Notes: generated by a model from the letters alone, not told the origin. A DNA stretch of 64,000 nt from Ilumatobacteraceae bacterium (GCA_033344875.1 JAWPMO010000001.1:955595-1019594), one strand, 5' to 3'. Shown: positions 8,579-17,919, counted from the first letter of the stretch. Numbers and translations: made by a program.

Positions 8579-9241
8579 ATGCCGACGGAGCAGCGCCAAC
8601 ACCGGCCGATCCCCCGCTTCCGCAGTGCGGCCCTCCTCGTCGGGCTCGTCCTCGCGACCTCGGGCTGTTTCACCGGTCAGCGACCCGAACTCGAACCGGT
8701 CCCGGTGATCGACGACGCGGCGGCGCAGGTGGTGCTCGAACGCCTCGAGCGAGCGAACTCCGTCACGTTCACCGCCACGTACGACATCATCCCGAGCACC
8801 ACCGGCCGGACGACCCAGGCGACCGTCCGCCAGCTCGGCGACCAGCGTCGGATCACGATCGGCAACGTCGACTTCCTGCTCGATCGCGGCTCGGCCCGCA
8901 CCTGCCGGATCGACGACGGCAGCTGCGTCGACCTGATCGACGACGCCCTCATCAGCGACCTCAACCTCACCCATCGCTTCTGGTCCGACGGCATCGCCGC
9001 CCGACTCGCGATCGACGCGGCCCGCCGCGTCGGCTTCAGCGAGGGCCACACCGAGACGATCGCCGACCGCCCGGCGGCCTGCGCCGACGTGCCGGTGCTC
9101 GGCGGCGTCGTCGTGTACTGCGCGCTCGACGCCGGCATCCTGGCCCGCTACTTCAATGCCGACGTCTCGATCGAGCTGACCTCGTTCACGAACGACGTCG
9201 ACGCCGATCTCCTGACCGGCGGCACCGACCGCGACGCCTGA
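8579..9241 (+). CDS. Probable lipoprotein, unknown function
   Basis: Predicted 220-aa exported protein. Residues 15-30 form a signal peptide ending LATSGC, a lipobox with Cys30 as likely lipidation site. The mature part is a mixed alpha/beta domain (FTATYDIIPSTTGRTTQATVRQLG, RITIGNVDFLL), reminiscent of LppX/LolA-like lipid-binding folds, but this is only a resemblance of strand pattern. Three or more further Cys (CRIDDGSC, CADVP, YCAL) may form disulfides. A TAGGCT at 8564-8569 ending 9 nt before ATG suggests a leaderless mRNA. Confidence 0.65.
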   Translation: MPTEQRQHRPIPRFRSAALLVGLVLATSGCFTGQRPELEPVPVIDDAAAQVVLERLERANSVTFTATYDIIPSTTGRTTQATVRQLGDQRRITIGNVDFLLDRGSARTCRIDDGSCVDLIDDALISDLNLTHRFWSDGIAARLAIDAARRVGFSEGHTETIADRPAACADVPVLGGVVVYCALDAGILARYFNADVSIELTSFTNDVDADLLTGGTDRDA

Positions 9242-9257
9242 TCGGAGCGTCGGCCGG

Positions 9258-10355
9258 TCAGCCCACCGACATCAGATCGTGCTCGACCGTGTTCATCGGG
9301 ATCGGGCCGTCGTCGCCGGCCACGACGATGTCCTCGAGCCGCATCCCCCACTTGCCGGGGACGTAGATCCCCGGTTCGATGCTGAACGCGTGCCCGGACG
9401 CCAGCGGCAACCCGTTGCCCTCGACGATGTAGGGATCCTCGTGCTCTTCGAGCCCGATGCCGTGGCCGGTTCGGTGCACGAAGAACTCGCCGTACCCGGC
9501 GTCGGCGATGATGGCCCGACCCACCCGGTCGACGTCTTCGCAGGGCGTGCCGACCGTCGCCGCGGCGACCGACGCTGCCTGCGCCTCGCGCAGCACGGCG
9601 TACGCCTCGGCCACATCGGGTGCGACGTCGCCGGTGAACACGCAGCGCGTGATGTCGGAGCAGTACCCGTTCATCGTCCCGCCGAAGTCACAGAGCACGA
9701 TCTCGTTCTCGCGGATCACCCGCGAGCCGGCGTGATGGTGCGGACTCGCGGCGTTCTCGCCGGCGGCGACGATCGCGAAGTTCACCTTCTGGTGACCTTC
9801 GGCGATGATGCGCGCCGAGAGGTCGGCCGACACCTCGGCCTCGGTCCGACCGACCAGGGGGATCCGCCCGGCCTGCAGCTCGACCGCGATCCGATCGACG
9901 GCGGCGCCGGCAGCGGCGAGCGCATCGATCTCGGCCCGGTCCTTCATCATCCGGAGGGGACCGACCACGTCGACTGCGCGTCGGAACGAGGCGTTCGGCA
10001 GGTGCGGCAGGAGTTCGACCAGGAACCGAGCCCACATCTGGTCGCCCACGGCCACCGAGGTCGAACCCTGGGCGAGGCCCCCGACGATCGCCGTCGGATC
10101 CTCGGTCTCGTTCCACGGCAGCAGTTCGAACACGCCCGGCTGCGGATCGACCCGAGGCGCCTCGAGACGCGGGATCAGCAACGTCGCGTCGCCGTCCTGC
10201 CGCACGACCAACATCGTCAGCCGTTCGAGCGGCATGGCGAGATAGCCCGTGAGATACGGCAGATCGTGCCCCACCGACAACAGCAGCGTGTCGACCCCTT
10301 GCTCGGCCATGGCGGCACGGACACGGGCGAGGCGGTCGAGATAGATCTGGGTCAC
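9258..10355 (-). CDS. M24-family metallopeptidase (Xaa-Pro aminopeptidase type)
   Basis: Predicted 365-aa protein with the N-terminal creatinase-like domain (residues 1-125) and C-terminal pita-bread catalytic domain. Metal ligands are visible: Asp in LCDFGGTMNGYCSD and SDITRC, His in HRTGHGIGLEEHEDP, Glu in SIEPGIYVPG and Glu in MRLEDIVV. It should remove N-terminal residues preceding proline in the cytoplasm. GTG 10355 was chosen because TACGAT ends 7 nt upstream (leaderless signature). It is unlinked to its neighbours in function. Confidence 0.88.
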   Translation of the reverse strand: MTQIYLDRLARVRAAMAEQGVDTLLLSVGHDLPYLTGYLAMPLERLTMLVVRQDGDATLLIPRLEAPRVDPQPGVFELLPWNETEDPTAIVGGLAQGSTSVAVGDQMWARFLVELLPHLPNASFRRAVDVVGPLRMMKDRAEIDALAAAGAAVDRIAVELQAGRIPLVGRTEAEVSADLSARIIAEGHQKVNFAIVAAGENAASPHHHAGSRVIRENEIVLCDFGGTMNGYCSDITRCVFTGDVAPDVAEAYAVLREAQAASVAAATVGTPCEDVDRVGRAIIADAGYGEFFVHRTGHGIGLEEHEDPYIVEGNGLPLASGHAFSIEPGIYVPGKWGMRLEDIVVAGDDGPIPMNTVEHDLMSVG

Positions 10356-10402
10356 GTCACCGATCGTAACGGTCCCACGCCCGCCCTGGCCCCGCCCGAT
10401 GC

Positions 10403-10984
10403 TCACGGTGATGCGATCCAGAGCGGATCGAGCACCATGGCGACGAGCTGATCGACCTGCTCGACCGGGAACGGCTCGGCGGTCATCAGCCGTCGTACGA
10501 ACAACGGGCCGACCAGGACCTGCGCCAGCAGGGGGACATCGACGTCGTCGGGGAGGTGACCGGCGCGGCGGGCGTCGTCGAGCACACTCTCGGTGTACTC
10601 GCGTCGAACCGACGACGCCGCATGGTGCATGCGGCGCACCGATTCGTCACGCTCACTCGCATCGACGATCGCCGGCATACACGCCGAGAACCGCGACGAC
10701 GAGAGGGTCTCGGCGACCGCCCGGATCAGTCCGGTGACGCGCTCGCGATGGTCGTCGGTGTCGGGGGCACGGACCTGCTGCTTCAAGGTCGCGACGGCAT
10801 CGCCGACGAGTTCGAGCTTCCCAGCCCAGTGCCGGTACATCGTCGCCTTGCCGACGCCCGCACGCCGGGCGACACCTTCGATGGTCAGCGCGCCGTAACC
10901 CACCTCGGCGAGTTCGTCGAGCGTCGATTCGAGCACCACACGCCGCGTGCGTTCGATACGTGGATCGAGTGCCGGCTCGCTCAC
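10403..10984 (-). CDS. TetR-family transcriptional repressor
   Basis: Predicted 193-aa TetR/AcrR regulator. The helix-turn-helix is at residues 28-60 (LTIEGVARRAGVGKATMYRHW), and the ligand-binding domain follows. It starts within the stop of the upstream MFS exporter (GTGA, 4-nt overlap), so regulator and pump form one operon. The natural target is the 26-bp palindrome upstream of the exporter (12581-12606), giving negative autoregulation relieved by the exported compound. Confidence 0.9.
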   Translation of the reverse strand: MSEPALDPRIERTRRVVLESTLDELAEVGYGALTIEGVARRAGVGKATMYRHWAGKLELVGDAVATLKQQVRAPDTDDHRERVTGLIRAVAETLSSSRFSACMPAIVDASERDESVRRMHHAASSVRREYTESVLDDARRAGHLPDDVDVPLLAQVLVGPLFVRRLMTAEPFPVEQVDQLVAMVLDPLWIASP

Positions 10985-12552
10985 GACGACGCGGCCGGCT
11001 CACGGTCGGGCGCGGGGAGCGGGGCGCGGCGCCCCGTGGTGAACACGATGACGCCGGCGATGACGGAGATGACGGCCGACACCACGAACGCGGTGTTGAT
11101 CGCTCCCGTGAAGGCCACGCCGGCCCGTTCGACGAGTTGTGCTCCCTCGACACCGCCGATCTGGCGAGCGACGCCGATCGCCCCACCGATCGATTCGTCG
11201 GCGACCGCTCCCAGGTCACCCGGCAGGCTGCCCCCACCGTCGAACCGGGCCTGATAGCTCGACGTGACGATGCTGCCGAGGATCGCGATCCCGAGGGCTC
11301 CGCCGAGTTCGCGTGTCGTGTCGTTGACCGCCGACCCCACCCCGGCCTTGTTGAGCGGCACCGACGACATGATCGACCCGGTCGCCGGCGCCATACAGAC
11401 GGCCATGCCGGCCGACAGCAGCACGAGACCGACGACGATGATCGGATAGGACGTGCGGGTGGACATCGACGCCAGCACGGCGAACCCGGCCGAGATCGAC
11501 GTGAAGCCGGCCGCCATCACGTTGTTGACACCGAACCGCCGGACGAAGCCCTCGCTCCGCGGCGACATGATGATCATGGTGATCGCGAACGGCAGGGTCG
11601 CGATGCCGGCCCGCAGCGGCGACCAGCCCCGTACGAACTGGAAGTACTGGGTGATCAGGAAGAAGAACCCGAACATCACCATGAAACCGAACGTGATCAC
11701 ACCGCTCCCGGTCGCGAAGCGACGGTCGCGGAAGAACTGCATCGGCAGCATCGGGTGTTCGATGCGCAGCTCCCACCGGACGAAGGCGGCGAGGGTCACC
11801 ACCGAGAGCACGAACGCTCCGACGACGAGCGAGTCTCCCCATCCCTTGGCCGGGCCCTCGATGATGCCGTAGAGCAAGGCCGCGACGCCGACGAGCGAGA
11901 GCGCCGCTCCGACCGGGTCGAGCGGTGTCCGTTCGTCGTCCCGGCTGCGCGGCGAGAGCAACGCGACCGCGATCAGCACCGCCAGTGCCGCGACGACGTT
12001 CACGACGAAGGCCGCTCCCCACCAGAACGACGGGAACACCCACCATCCGGTGAGCAGGAAGCCCACGACCAGCGGCCCGAGGGCGCCGCCGGCTCCGGCG
12101 AAACCCGCCCAGATCGCGATCGCCTTGCCCCGCTCCTCCGGCGGGAAGATCGCCGACACCAGGCTGAGGGTCGCCGGCATCACGAACGCGGCACCGATAC
12201 CGGCCACCGCTCGGGAGACGATCACCATGCTGGACGTGTCGGCGAGTGCACCGATCAGTGATCCGAACGCGAAGACCGCGAGTCCACCGACGAGCGCCAG
12301 CTTGCGACCGAACCGGTCGCCGATGGCTCCGGCCGACAGGAGCAGGCCGGCGAACACGATCGCGTACGAATCGACGATCCACTGCAGATCGGTCGCGTCG
12401 GCATCGAGGCTCTGCTGCATCGAGGGCAACGCGACGTTGATGCCAGACACCGACATGACGACCATCACCAGACTGAGGCACATCACGCCGAGCAGGAACC
12501 AGCGCCGCTGGTGGATCTCGGGTTGTTCGTGGAGGAGGAGTGCCTGCGTCAT
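10981..12552 (-). CDS. MFS multidrug exporter, DHA2 (14-TM, EmrB/QacA) type
   Basis: Predicted 523-aa transporter with about 14 hydrophobic helices. DHA2 features are seen: ALPSMQQSLDADATDLQWIVDSYAI in helix 1-2, GDRFGRKLALVGG (motif A) and the motif-C-like VSRAVAGIGAAFVMPATLSLV. It is a proton-coupled drug efflux pump of the cytoplasmic membrane. An AAAGG precedes ATG by 5 nt, so unlike most lead genes here it has a leader and an SD. Expression should be controlled by the co-transcribed TetR protein at the 12.6-kb operator. Confidence 0.92.
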   Translation of the reverse strand: MTQALLLHEQPEIHQRRWFLLGVMCLSLVMVVMSVSGINVALPSMQQSLDADATDLQWIVDSYAIVFAGLLLSAGAIGDRFGRKLALVGGLAVFAFGSLIGALADTSSMVIVSRAVAGIGAAFVMPATLSLVSAIFPPEERGKAIAIWAGFAGAGGALGPLVVGFLLTGWWVFPSFWWGAAFVVNVVAALAVLIAVALLSPRSRDDERTPLDPVGAALSLVGVAALLYGIIEGPAKGWGDSLVVGAFVLSVVTLAAFVRWELRIEHPMLPMQFFRDRRFATGSGVITFGFMVMFGFFFLITQYFQFVRGWSPLRAGIATLPFAITMIIMSPRSEGFVRRFGVNNVMAAGFTSISAGFAVLASMSTRTSYPIIVVGLVLLSAGMAVCMAPATGSIMSSVPLNKAGVGSAVNDTTRELGGALGIAILGSIVTSSYQARFDGGGSLPGDLGAVADESIGGAIGVARQIGGVEGAQLVERAGVAFTGAINTAFVVSAVISVIAGVIVFTTGRRAPLPAPDREPAASS

Positions 12553-12580
12553 CGATGCCTTTCCGGGGCGTGCATCCGAA

Positions 12581-12606
12581 GTTGCGGAACGTACACGTTC
12601 CGCAAC
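12581..12606 (-). promoter_or_regulatory. 26-bp palindromic operator for the TetR protein
   Basis: Arms GTTGCGGAACGT and ACGTTCCGCAAC are perfect inverted repeats around a 2-bp AC centre. The palindrome covers the -10 and much of the spacer of the exporter promoter. This is the size and symmetry expected for a TetR-family dimer-pair operator. It lies 29 bp before the exporter start codon. Confidence 0.85.
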
Positions 12607-12616
12607 GGAACGCCAA
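12588..12616 (-). promoter_or_regulatory. Promoter of the MFS-TetR operon
   Basis: On the minus strand TTGGCG (12611-12616) and TACGTT (12588-12593) are separated by exactly 17 nt. The -10 sits in the middle of the palindromic operator, so repressor binding would occlude it. Confidence 0.7.
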
Positions 12617-12642
12617 CGTCTCGAAACGCTCGCACCGACGAT

Positions 12643-14625
12643 TCAGCGGGCTGCGGCGATGGCGACGATCGCATCGAGCGCCGCCGGCTCCTTCAGTGCA
12701 TCTCGGCTCGCCACCCGGGCGGGGTCTGCGCCCAACAGGATCTTCTTCACCGGGAGTTCGAGCTTCTTGCCGCTCAGCGTCGTCGGGATCGAACGGACCT
12801 GATGCATCTCGTCGGGCACGTGGCGCGGCGAGAGCCCGGAGCGCAGACCGGCCCGAATCCGAGCGCGCATCTCGTCATCGAGCTCGACGCCCTCGCCGAG
12901 CACCACGAACAACACGAGGTTCCCGGGGTCGTCGGCATCCGACGACTCGAGATGCACCACCAAGCTGTCGGCGACGCCGTCGAGCGACTCGGCAACGCGG
13001 TAGATCTCGGCGGTGCCGACCCGCACGCCACCGCGGTTGAGGGTGGCATCCGAGCGGCCGGAGATCACGCAGCTACCGCGGTCGGAGACGACGACCCAGT
13101 CGCCGTGTCGCCAGACACCCGGGTAGTCCTCGAAGTACGCCGCCCGATAGCGCGACCCGTCGGCGTCTCCCCAGAAGCCGATCGGCATCGTGGGCATCGG
13201 TTGGGTCAGCACCAACTCGCCCTGCTCCCCCACCACCGACTCGCCCGACTCGTCGAACGCCTCGACCGCGGCCCCGAGGTAGCGCGCCGGGATCTCGCCC
13301 TCCCACACGGGCGTCAGCGGACTCCCACCGACGAATGCCGAGCAGACATCGGTACCACCCGAGATCGGCGACAACAGGGCGTCGGCCGACACCGACTCGT
13401 AGATCCAACGGAACGCATCGGCGGGCAGCGGGGCCCCGGTCGAACCGATCACACGCAGTGCGGTCAGATCGAAGTCGTCACCGGGAACGATGCCCGCTCG
13501 CAGACACGCCGTGAAGAACGGCGCACCACCACCGAACCACGTGAGTCGCTCCTCGGCCGCGAGCCGCCAGAGTGTCTCGGGGCCGTCGGCGTTGGGGTCG
13601 CCGTCGTACAGCACGAGCTCGGCCCCGACCAGGAGACCCGACACCACGAAGTTCCACATCATCCAGCCGGTCGTCGTGAACCAGAAGAACCGGTCGTCGC
13701 GTCCCATGTCACCGTGGAGTCCGATCACCTTCAGGTGCTCGAGCAGGATCCCGCCGTGACCGTGCACGATCGGCTTCGGCAGGCCGGTGGTCCCCGACGA
13801 GTAGAGGACGTACAGGGGGTGTGACGCAGGGACGGCGGCGAACGAGAGCGGCGCCGACTCAGCGAGCAAGCGCTCCCACTCGATGACACCGTCGTCGGCG
13901 GTCGTCGCCTCGGGGTACGGCACGACCACCGTGGCGAGGAGTGACGGCAGCCCGGCGCGGATCGTGGCCAACTCGTCGACCCGGCTCACCGTGCGTCGCC
14001 CGTACTCGTAGCGGTCGACGGCCAACAACACCTTCGGTTCGACCTGGGCGAAACGATCGAGCACCGCCTGGACCCCGAACTCGGGAGCGCAGGACGTCCA
14101 CGTGGCCCCGAGGCTCGCGGTCGCGAGGAACGCCACGATGGTCTCGGTCACGTTCGGCAGGTACGCCGCCACCCGGTCGCCCTCGCCGACGCCCAGCAGT
14201 TCGAGTCCACGTCGGGCGCGGCCGACCTGATCGGCGAGCTGACCCCAGGTGAGCTCGACCCGGTCGCGCGACTGCGAGCGGGCGACGATCGCCACCCGGT
14301 CGGGGTCGTCGTCGGCCCAGCGGAGGGCGTGCCGGGCGTAGTTGAGGCGAGCTCCTGGGAACCACGAGGCGCCGGGCATCACCCGCCGGTCGAGGACCGT
14401 CCGATAGGGCTCGGTCGCCTCGACGTCGAAGTACTCCCAGATCGCCGCCCAGCACTCCTCGAGACCGTCGCCGACCGACCAACTCCAGAGTTCGTCGTAG
14501 TCGGTGAACGCATGTCCCGATCGTTCCTCGCAGAACGTGAGGAACCGCCCGAGCCGTGTCGTCGTCCGAGCATCGGTGACCGGCGTCCAGAGCACGGGTG
14601 GTTGCGAGTCGAACCGGTTCGCCAT
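12643..14625 (-). CDS. aacS: Acetoacetyl-CoA synthetase
   Basis: Predicted 660-aa adenylate-forming enzyme. It ligates acetoacetate to CoA with ATP and feeds ketone-body or polyhydroxyalkanoate carbon to acetyl-CoA. AMP-binding signature YSSGTTGLPKPI, the acetoacetyl-CoA ligase-specific FFWFTTTGWMMWNF, and the late LNRGGVRVGTAEIYR hinge and GKKLELPVKKIL (catalytic Lys) are visible. Length matches the family (~650 aa). ATG 14625 is preceded by TACAGT ending 7 nt upstream, a leaderless start. Divergent from the dienelactone hydrolase gene. Confidence 0.92.
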   Translation of the reverse strand: MANRFDSQPPVLWTPVTDARTTTRLGRFLTFCEERSGHAFTDYDELWSWSVGDGLEECWAAIWEYFDVEATEPYRTVLDRRVMPGASWFPGARLNYARHALRWADDDPDRVAIVARSQSRDRVELTWGQLADQVGRARRGLELLGVGEGDRVAAYLPNVTETIVAFLATASLGATWTSCAPEFGVQAVLDRFAQVEPKVLLAVDRYEYGRRTVSRVDELATIRAGLPSLLATVVVPYPEATTADDGVIEWERLLAESAPLSFAAVPASHPLYVLYSSGTTGLPKPIVHGHGGILLEHLKVIGLHGDMGRDDRFFWFTTTGWMMWNFVVSGLLVGAELVLYDGDPNADGPETLWRLAAEERLTWFGGGAPFFTACLRAGIVPGDDFDLTALRVIGSTGAPLPADAFRWIYESVSADALLSPISGGTDVCSAFVGGSPLTPVWEGEIPARYLGAAVEAFDESGESVVGEQGELVLTQPMPTMPIGFWGDADGSRYRAAYFEDYPGVWRHGDWVVVSDRGSCVISGRSDATLNRGGVRVGTAEIYRVAESLDGVADSLVVHLESSDADDPGNLVLFVVLGEGVELDDEMRARIRAGLRSGLSPRHVPDEMHQVRSIPTTLSGKKLELPVKKILLGADPARVASRDALKEPAALDAIVAIAAAR

Positions 14626-14708
14626 GACGAGCACTGTAGGACGCGAGCCCCGGAGGCGACACGTCCCCGGATCCGGCGCCGTGGCTCGCAGCGTCGTAAC
14701 GTGGGCGT

Positions 14709-15407
14709 ATGGGTTCACTGATCGATTTCAAGAGCAATGGTGGAACAGCCTCGGGGTACCTGGCGCTGCCGGACGGCCGACGCGGTCCGGGCGTCATCGT
14801 GGTCCAGGAATGGTGGGGGCTCGACAGTGGGATCAAGGAGATGGCCGACCGCTTGGCCGCCGCCGGCTTCGTGGCCCTTGCGCCCGACCTCTACCACGGC
14901 GAACTCGCCGGTCACACCGAGATGGACAAGGCCGGCGAACTGATGCAATCGCTCCCGGCCGACCGGGCTGCCCGCGACATGAGCGGCGCCGTCGACTACC
15001 TCGCCGACCACGACGCCACGTCGAACGACGGGATCGGCGTGGTCGGGTTCTGCATGGGCGGCATGCTGTCGTTCCTGCTCGCCGCCCACCGTCCCGACCG
15101 GATCGCCGCCCTCGTGCCGTTCTACGGATTCCCCCAGGGCGACGACCAGCCGAACTACCGCGACATCGAGGCCTCGATCCAGGGCCACATGGCCGAGCAC
15201 GACGACTTCTTCCCGCCCGATGCCGCCAAGGCGCTCGAAGCCGAGCTGCAGGCGATGGGCAAGGACGTCACACTCACCGTGCACCCCGGTTCCGGCCACG
15301 CCTTCATGGCACCGCACAACGCGCTCGGCACACAGGACCAGGAGCTCTACGACGAGATCTGGCCGCAGGTGGTCGAGTTCCTCCACACCCACCTCGATCA
15401 GAGCTGA
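14709..15407 (+). CDS. Dienelactone hydrolase family protein
   Basis: Predicted 232-aa alpha/beta hydrolase. The nucleophile is Cys in GFCMGG, Asp in AEHDDFF and His in GSGHAFM complete the dienelactone-hydrolase triad, and EWWGL near residue 35 is the conserved N-terminal motif. The true substrate may be a carboxymethylenebutenolide or a generic ester or lactone. TAACGT (14697-14702) ends 6 nt before ATG, so the mRNA is likely leaderless. It leads a three-gene run with the SnoaL-like and beta-lactamase-fold genes. Confidence 0.88.
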   Translation: MGSLIDFKSNGGTASGYLALPDGRRGPGVIVVQEWWGLDSGIKEMADRLAAAGFVALAPDLYHGELAGHTEMDKAGELMQSLPADRAARDMSGAVDYLADHDATSNDGIGVVGFCMGGMLSFLLAAHRPDRIAALVPFYGFPQGDDQPNYRDIEASIQGHMAEHDDFFPPDAAKALEAELQAMGKDVTLTVHPGSGHAFMAPHNALGTQDQELYDEIWPQVVEFLHTHLDQS

Positions 15408-15409
15408 CG

Positions 15410-15880
15410 GTGGCCGACACATCGACCGACACGACATCCGACGGTCCGATCCACGGCTGCATCGAGCGCTGGCACCGGCACACCCGGGGCGAGCTCGACG
15501 GCGGGCTCGACGCCCTGCTCCACGAGGACTGCGTGTTCCTCTCCCCGATCGTGTTCACCCCTCAGCGCGGCCGCGACATCACGAAGATGTACCTGCGAGC
15601 CGCCGGCAGCACCCTCGCCGACGCCGACCCCGACGACGGCACCGCCTCGATCGAGTCCAGCCCGACGTTCCGGTACACCAGGGAGATCCTGCAGGGTCAC
15701 CACGCAATGCTCGAATTCGAGACCGAGGTCGACGGCAAGTACGCGAACGGTGTCGACATCATCTCGTGCGACGACGACGGCATCATCGTCGAGTTCAAGG
15801 TCATGATGCGCCCGCTCCAGGCGATCAACGCCGTGCACGCGCAGATGAAGGCGATGCTCGAACAACTGGCCGGAGGCTGA
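15410..15880 (+). CDS. SnoaL-like / NTF2-fold protein
   Basis: Predicted 156-aa protein starting GTG 2 nt after the upstream stop. The cone-fold pattern (IERWHRHTRGELDGGLDALLHEDCVFLSP, followed by a curved sheet YANGVDIISCDDDGIIVEFKVMMRP) is that of SnoaL-like polyketide cyclase or limonene-epoxide-hydrolase-type proteins. No catalytic residue set could be assigned. Its last codons hold the GGAGG used by the next gene. Confidence 0.75.
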   Translation: MADTSTDTTSDGPIHGCIERWHRHTRGELDGGLDALLHEDCVFLSPIVFTPQRGRDITKMYLRAAGSTLADADPDDGTASIESSPTFRYTREILQGHHAMLEFETEVDGKYANGVDIISCDDDGIIVEFKVMMRPLQAINAVHAQMKAMLEQLAGG

Positions 15881-15881
15881 C

Positions 15882-16898
15882 ATCGCCGCCGCCGACGACC
15901 TCGAAGCGGTCGTCACCCGGACCGCGAACGAGCACGAGTTCTCCGGGGTCGTCCGAGTCGACCGCCCCGGTCTGCCCACGGTGTCCCTGGCGTTCGGCCT
16001 CGCCGACCGCCGCCATGACGTGGCGAACACGACGTCGACGCGATTCGGCGTCGCCAGCGGAACGAAGTGGTGGACCGCGCTGGCCACACTCGGGCTCGTC
16101 GCCGACGGCGCGCTCGGCCTCGACACCACGGCTCGATCCCTCCTCGGTCGCGACCTGCCACTGATCGACGACGCCGTCACCGTCGAGCACCTGCTCGGCC
16201 ATCGTTCCGGCATCGGCGACTACCTCGACGAGGAACTGCTCGGCGACATCGACGACCACATCATGCCCGTGCCCGTGCATCAGCTGTCGTCCTCCGAGGC
16301 CTATCTCCCGGTCCTCGACGGCTTCCCCCAACGAGAGCTTCCCGGTGAGCAGTTCCGCTACAACAACAGCGGTTACGTCGTGCTGGCCGTGCTCGTCGAG
16401 CGCGCCTCGGGCATACCGTTCGAACGCCTGGTCGGTGAGCGGGTGAGTGCCCCCGCCGGCCTCACCCACACCGGGTTCGTCCGCGGTGACGAACCCGCCC
16501 CCGACGTGGCGGTCGGCTACCTCGCGACCAGTGGGCTGCGCAGCAACGTGCTGCACCTGCCGGTCCTCGGGTCCGGTGACGGCGGCATCGTGACGACCGC
16601 CGACGACGTCCATCGACTCTGGGCGGCGTGGCTGGCCGGCACCGTCGTGCCACCCGATCTGCCAGACCTGATGCTGCGACCGCGCAGCGAGGCCCCAGCA
16701 CAGCGCATGCGCTACGGGCTCGGGTGCTGGATCGATCCGGTCACCCCGACGGTCTCGCTCGAGGGCATGGACGCCGGCGTCTCGTTCCGGACGGTGCACG
16801 ACCCGGTCACCGAAGTGACCCACACGGTGATGGCGAACACGTCGTCGGGTGCCTGGCCGATGACGAGAGCGCTCGACACCTCCCTCGGTCTCAGCTGA
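15882..16898 (+). CDS. Beta-lactamase-fold serine hydrolase, apparent AUC start
   Basis: Predicted 338-aa serine hydrolase if initiated at ATC 15882; 305 aa from GTG 15981. SGTK (in FGVASGTKWW) is the SxxK nucleophile box and RYNNSGY the YxN box; no classical KTG is clear. There is no signal peptide, so it may be cytoplasmic. Family alignment requires the strand FSGVVRVDRPGLPTVSLAFGL before SxxK, and that strand lies upstream of GTG 15981. GGAGG (15872-15876) is 5 nt before ATC, overlapping the previous stop, whereas no SD precedes the GTG. The 3' end overlaps the convergent kinase gene by 8 bp. Confidence 0.78.
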   Translation: MAAADDLEAVVTRTANEHEFSGVVRVDRPGLPTVSLAFGLADRRHDVANTTSTRFGVASGTKWWTALATLGLVADGALGLDTTARSLLGRDLPLIDDAVTVEHLLGHRSGIGDYLDEELLGDIDDHIMPVPVHQLSSSEAYLPVLDGFPQRELPGEQFRYNNSGYVVLAVLVERASGIPFERLVGERVSAPAGLTHTGFVRGDEPAPDVAVGYLATSGLRSNVLHLPVLGSGDGGIVTTADDVHRLWAAWLAGTVVPPDLPDLMLRPRSEAPAQRMRYGLGCWIDPVTPTVSLEGMDAGVSFRTVHDPVTEVTHTVMANTSSGAWPMTRALDTSLGLS

Positions 16899-17919
16899 GT
16901 CCGAGGCGGTCGAGCAGGCCGACGGTGCGGACCTGATCCGCGTGCCGTTCGGCCATCACCGCGAACATCTCGTCGCCTCGCTCGGTCTGCTCGACGACCT
17001 GTGATGCGAGGACCGCCATGTAGAACCCGGTGACCGAGCCGAGCACGTACCCCTCCCACACCGCGTCGTCGGCGATGTCGACGCCGGCCGACCGCAGCCC
17101 CGCCGCGTACCGCACGACCAGATCGTGTTCGGCGAGCGCTCGCGTTCCGGGCGGTAATCCGGCGCCGCAGAAGTAGGCCACATCGGCGGGGCCGGTACCG
17201 ACCGAGACCGTCTGCCAGTCGACCACGGTGACCGCGGGCGACGACGGCGGCTCCCCGAACATCAGGTTGTCGAGGCGGAAGTCACCGTGCACCACGCACC
17301 AGGCGCCGTGGCGGTCGACCCATGACCGCACGCGTGCGGACCAGTCGGGGAATGCCGCTGCGAGCGGCGCCGCCAGCGCCAGGTCGTCGGGGTGCAGTCG
17401 CGACGAGAACCGATCGACGAAGCCAGGGGTCAGCACTTCGAACAGCTGGGTGCGGAATGCCGTCTGCTCGTCATCGACCGGCCCGCCCAACCACTCGCCC
17501 GCACCGAGTTCGTCGACCCGGCCCCATGTCGGAGCGTGGAGCCGAACCGCCTGATCGACCGCCGACTCGGCCTCGGCGACCGTGCATCCGGCGAGTTGGT
17601 CACCGGCGCGGGCGGGCGAGATGTCCTCCATCAGCAGTGCGAAGTCGTGCGTTGCCGGGTCCCATTCGATCAGGAAGACCTGCGGGGTCCGGATCCCCAC
17701 GAGCGGCTGCAGATCGCGGTAGAACCCGACCTCCTTGACGTAGGTGCTCATCTGCACCGCGGCGGCGCGGCTGACTTCGCTCGGCGACGGGAACTTGCCC
17801 ACGACCGTGCGCGGGAGTTCGTCGTCCGGGGCGTCCCAGCGCAGCCGGAACCTGACGTTCTCGCCGACCTGGCGGAGCGATCGCGTCAACCAGGCGTCGT
17901 CGACCTCATCGGACCTCAC
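16891..17919 (-). CDS. Aminoglycoside-phosphotransferase-fold small-molecule kinase
   Basis: Predicted 342-aa protein of the APH/ecdysteroid-kinase-like (DUF1679/CHK-like) group. The catalytic loop is VVHGDFRLDNLMF and the metal site VVDWQTVSVG. The N-lobe has PRTVVGKFPSP, with the ATP-binding lysine likely in VVGKF. Actinobacteria use such kinases on varied hydroxylated substrates; none can be assigned here. The GTG start is preceded by CAGGCT 6 nt away, a near-consensus leaderless -10. Confidence 0.82.
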   Translation of the reverse strand: MRSDEVDDAWLTRSLRQVGENVRFRLRWDAPDDELPRTVVGKFPSPSEVSRAAAVQMSTYVKEVGFYRDLQPLVGIRTPQVFLIEWDPATHDFALLMEDISPARAGDQLAGCTVAEAESAVDQAVRLHAPTWGRVDELGAGEWLGGPVDDEQTAFRTQLFEVLTPGFVDRFSSRLHPDDLALAAPLAAAFPDWSARVRSWVDRHGAWCVVHGDFRLDNLMFGEPPSSPAVTVVDWQTVSVGTGPADVAYFCGAGLPPGTRALAEHDLVVRYAAGLRSAGVDIADDAVWEGYVLGSVTGFYMAVLASQVVEQTERGDEMFAVMAERHADQVRTVGLLDRLGLS

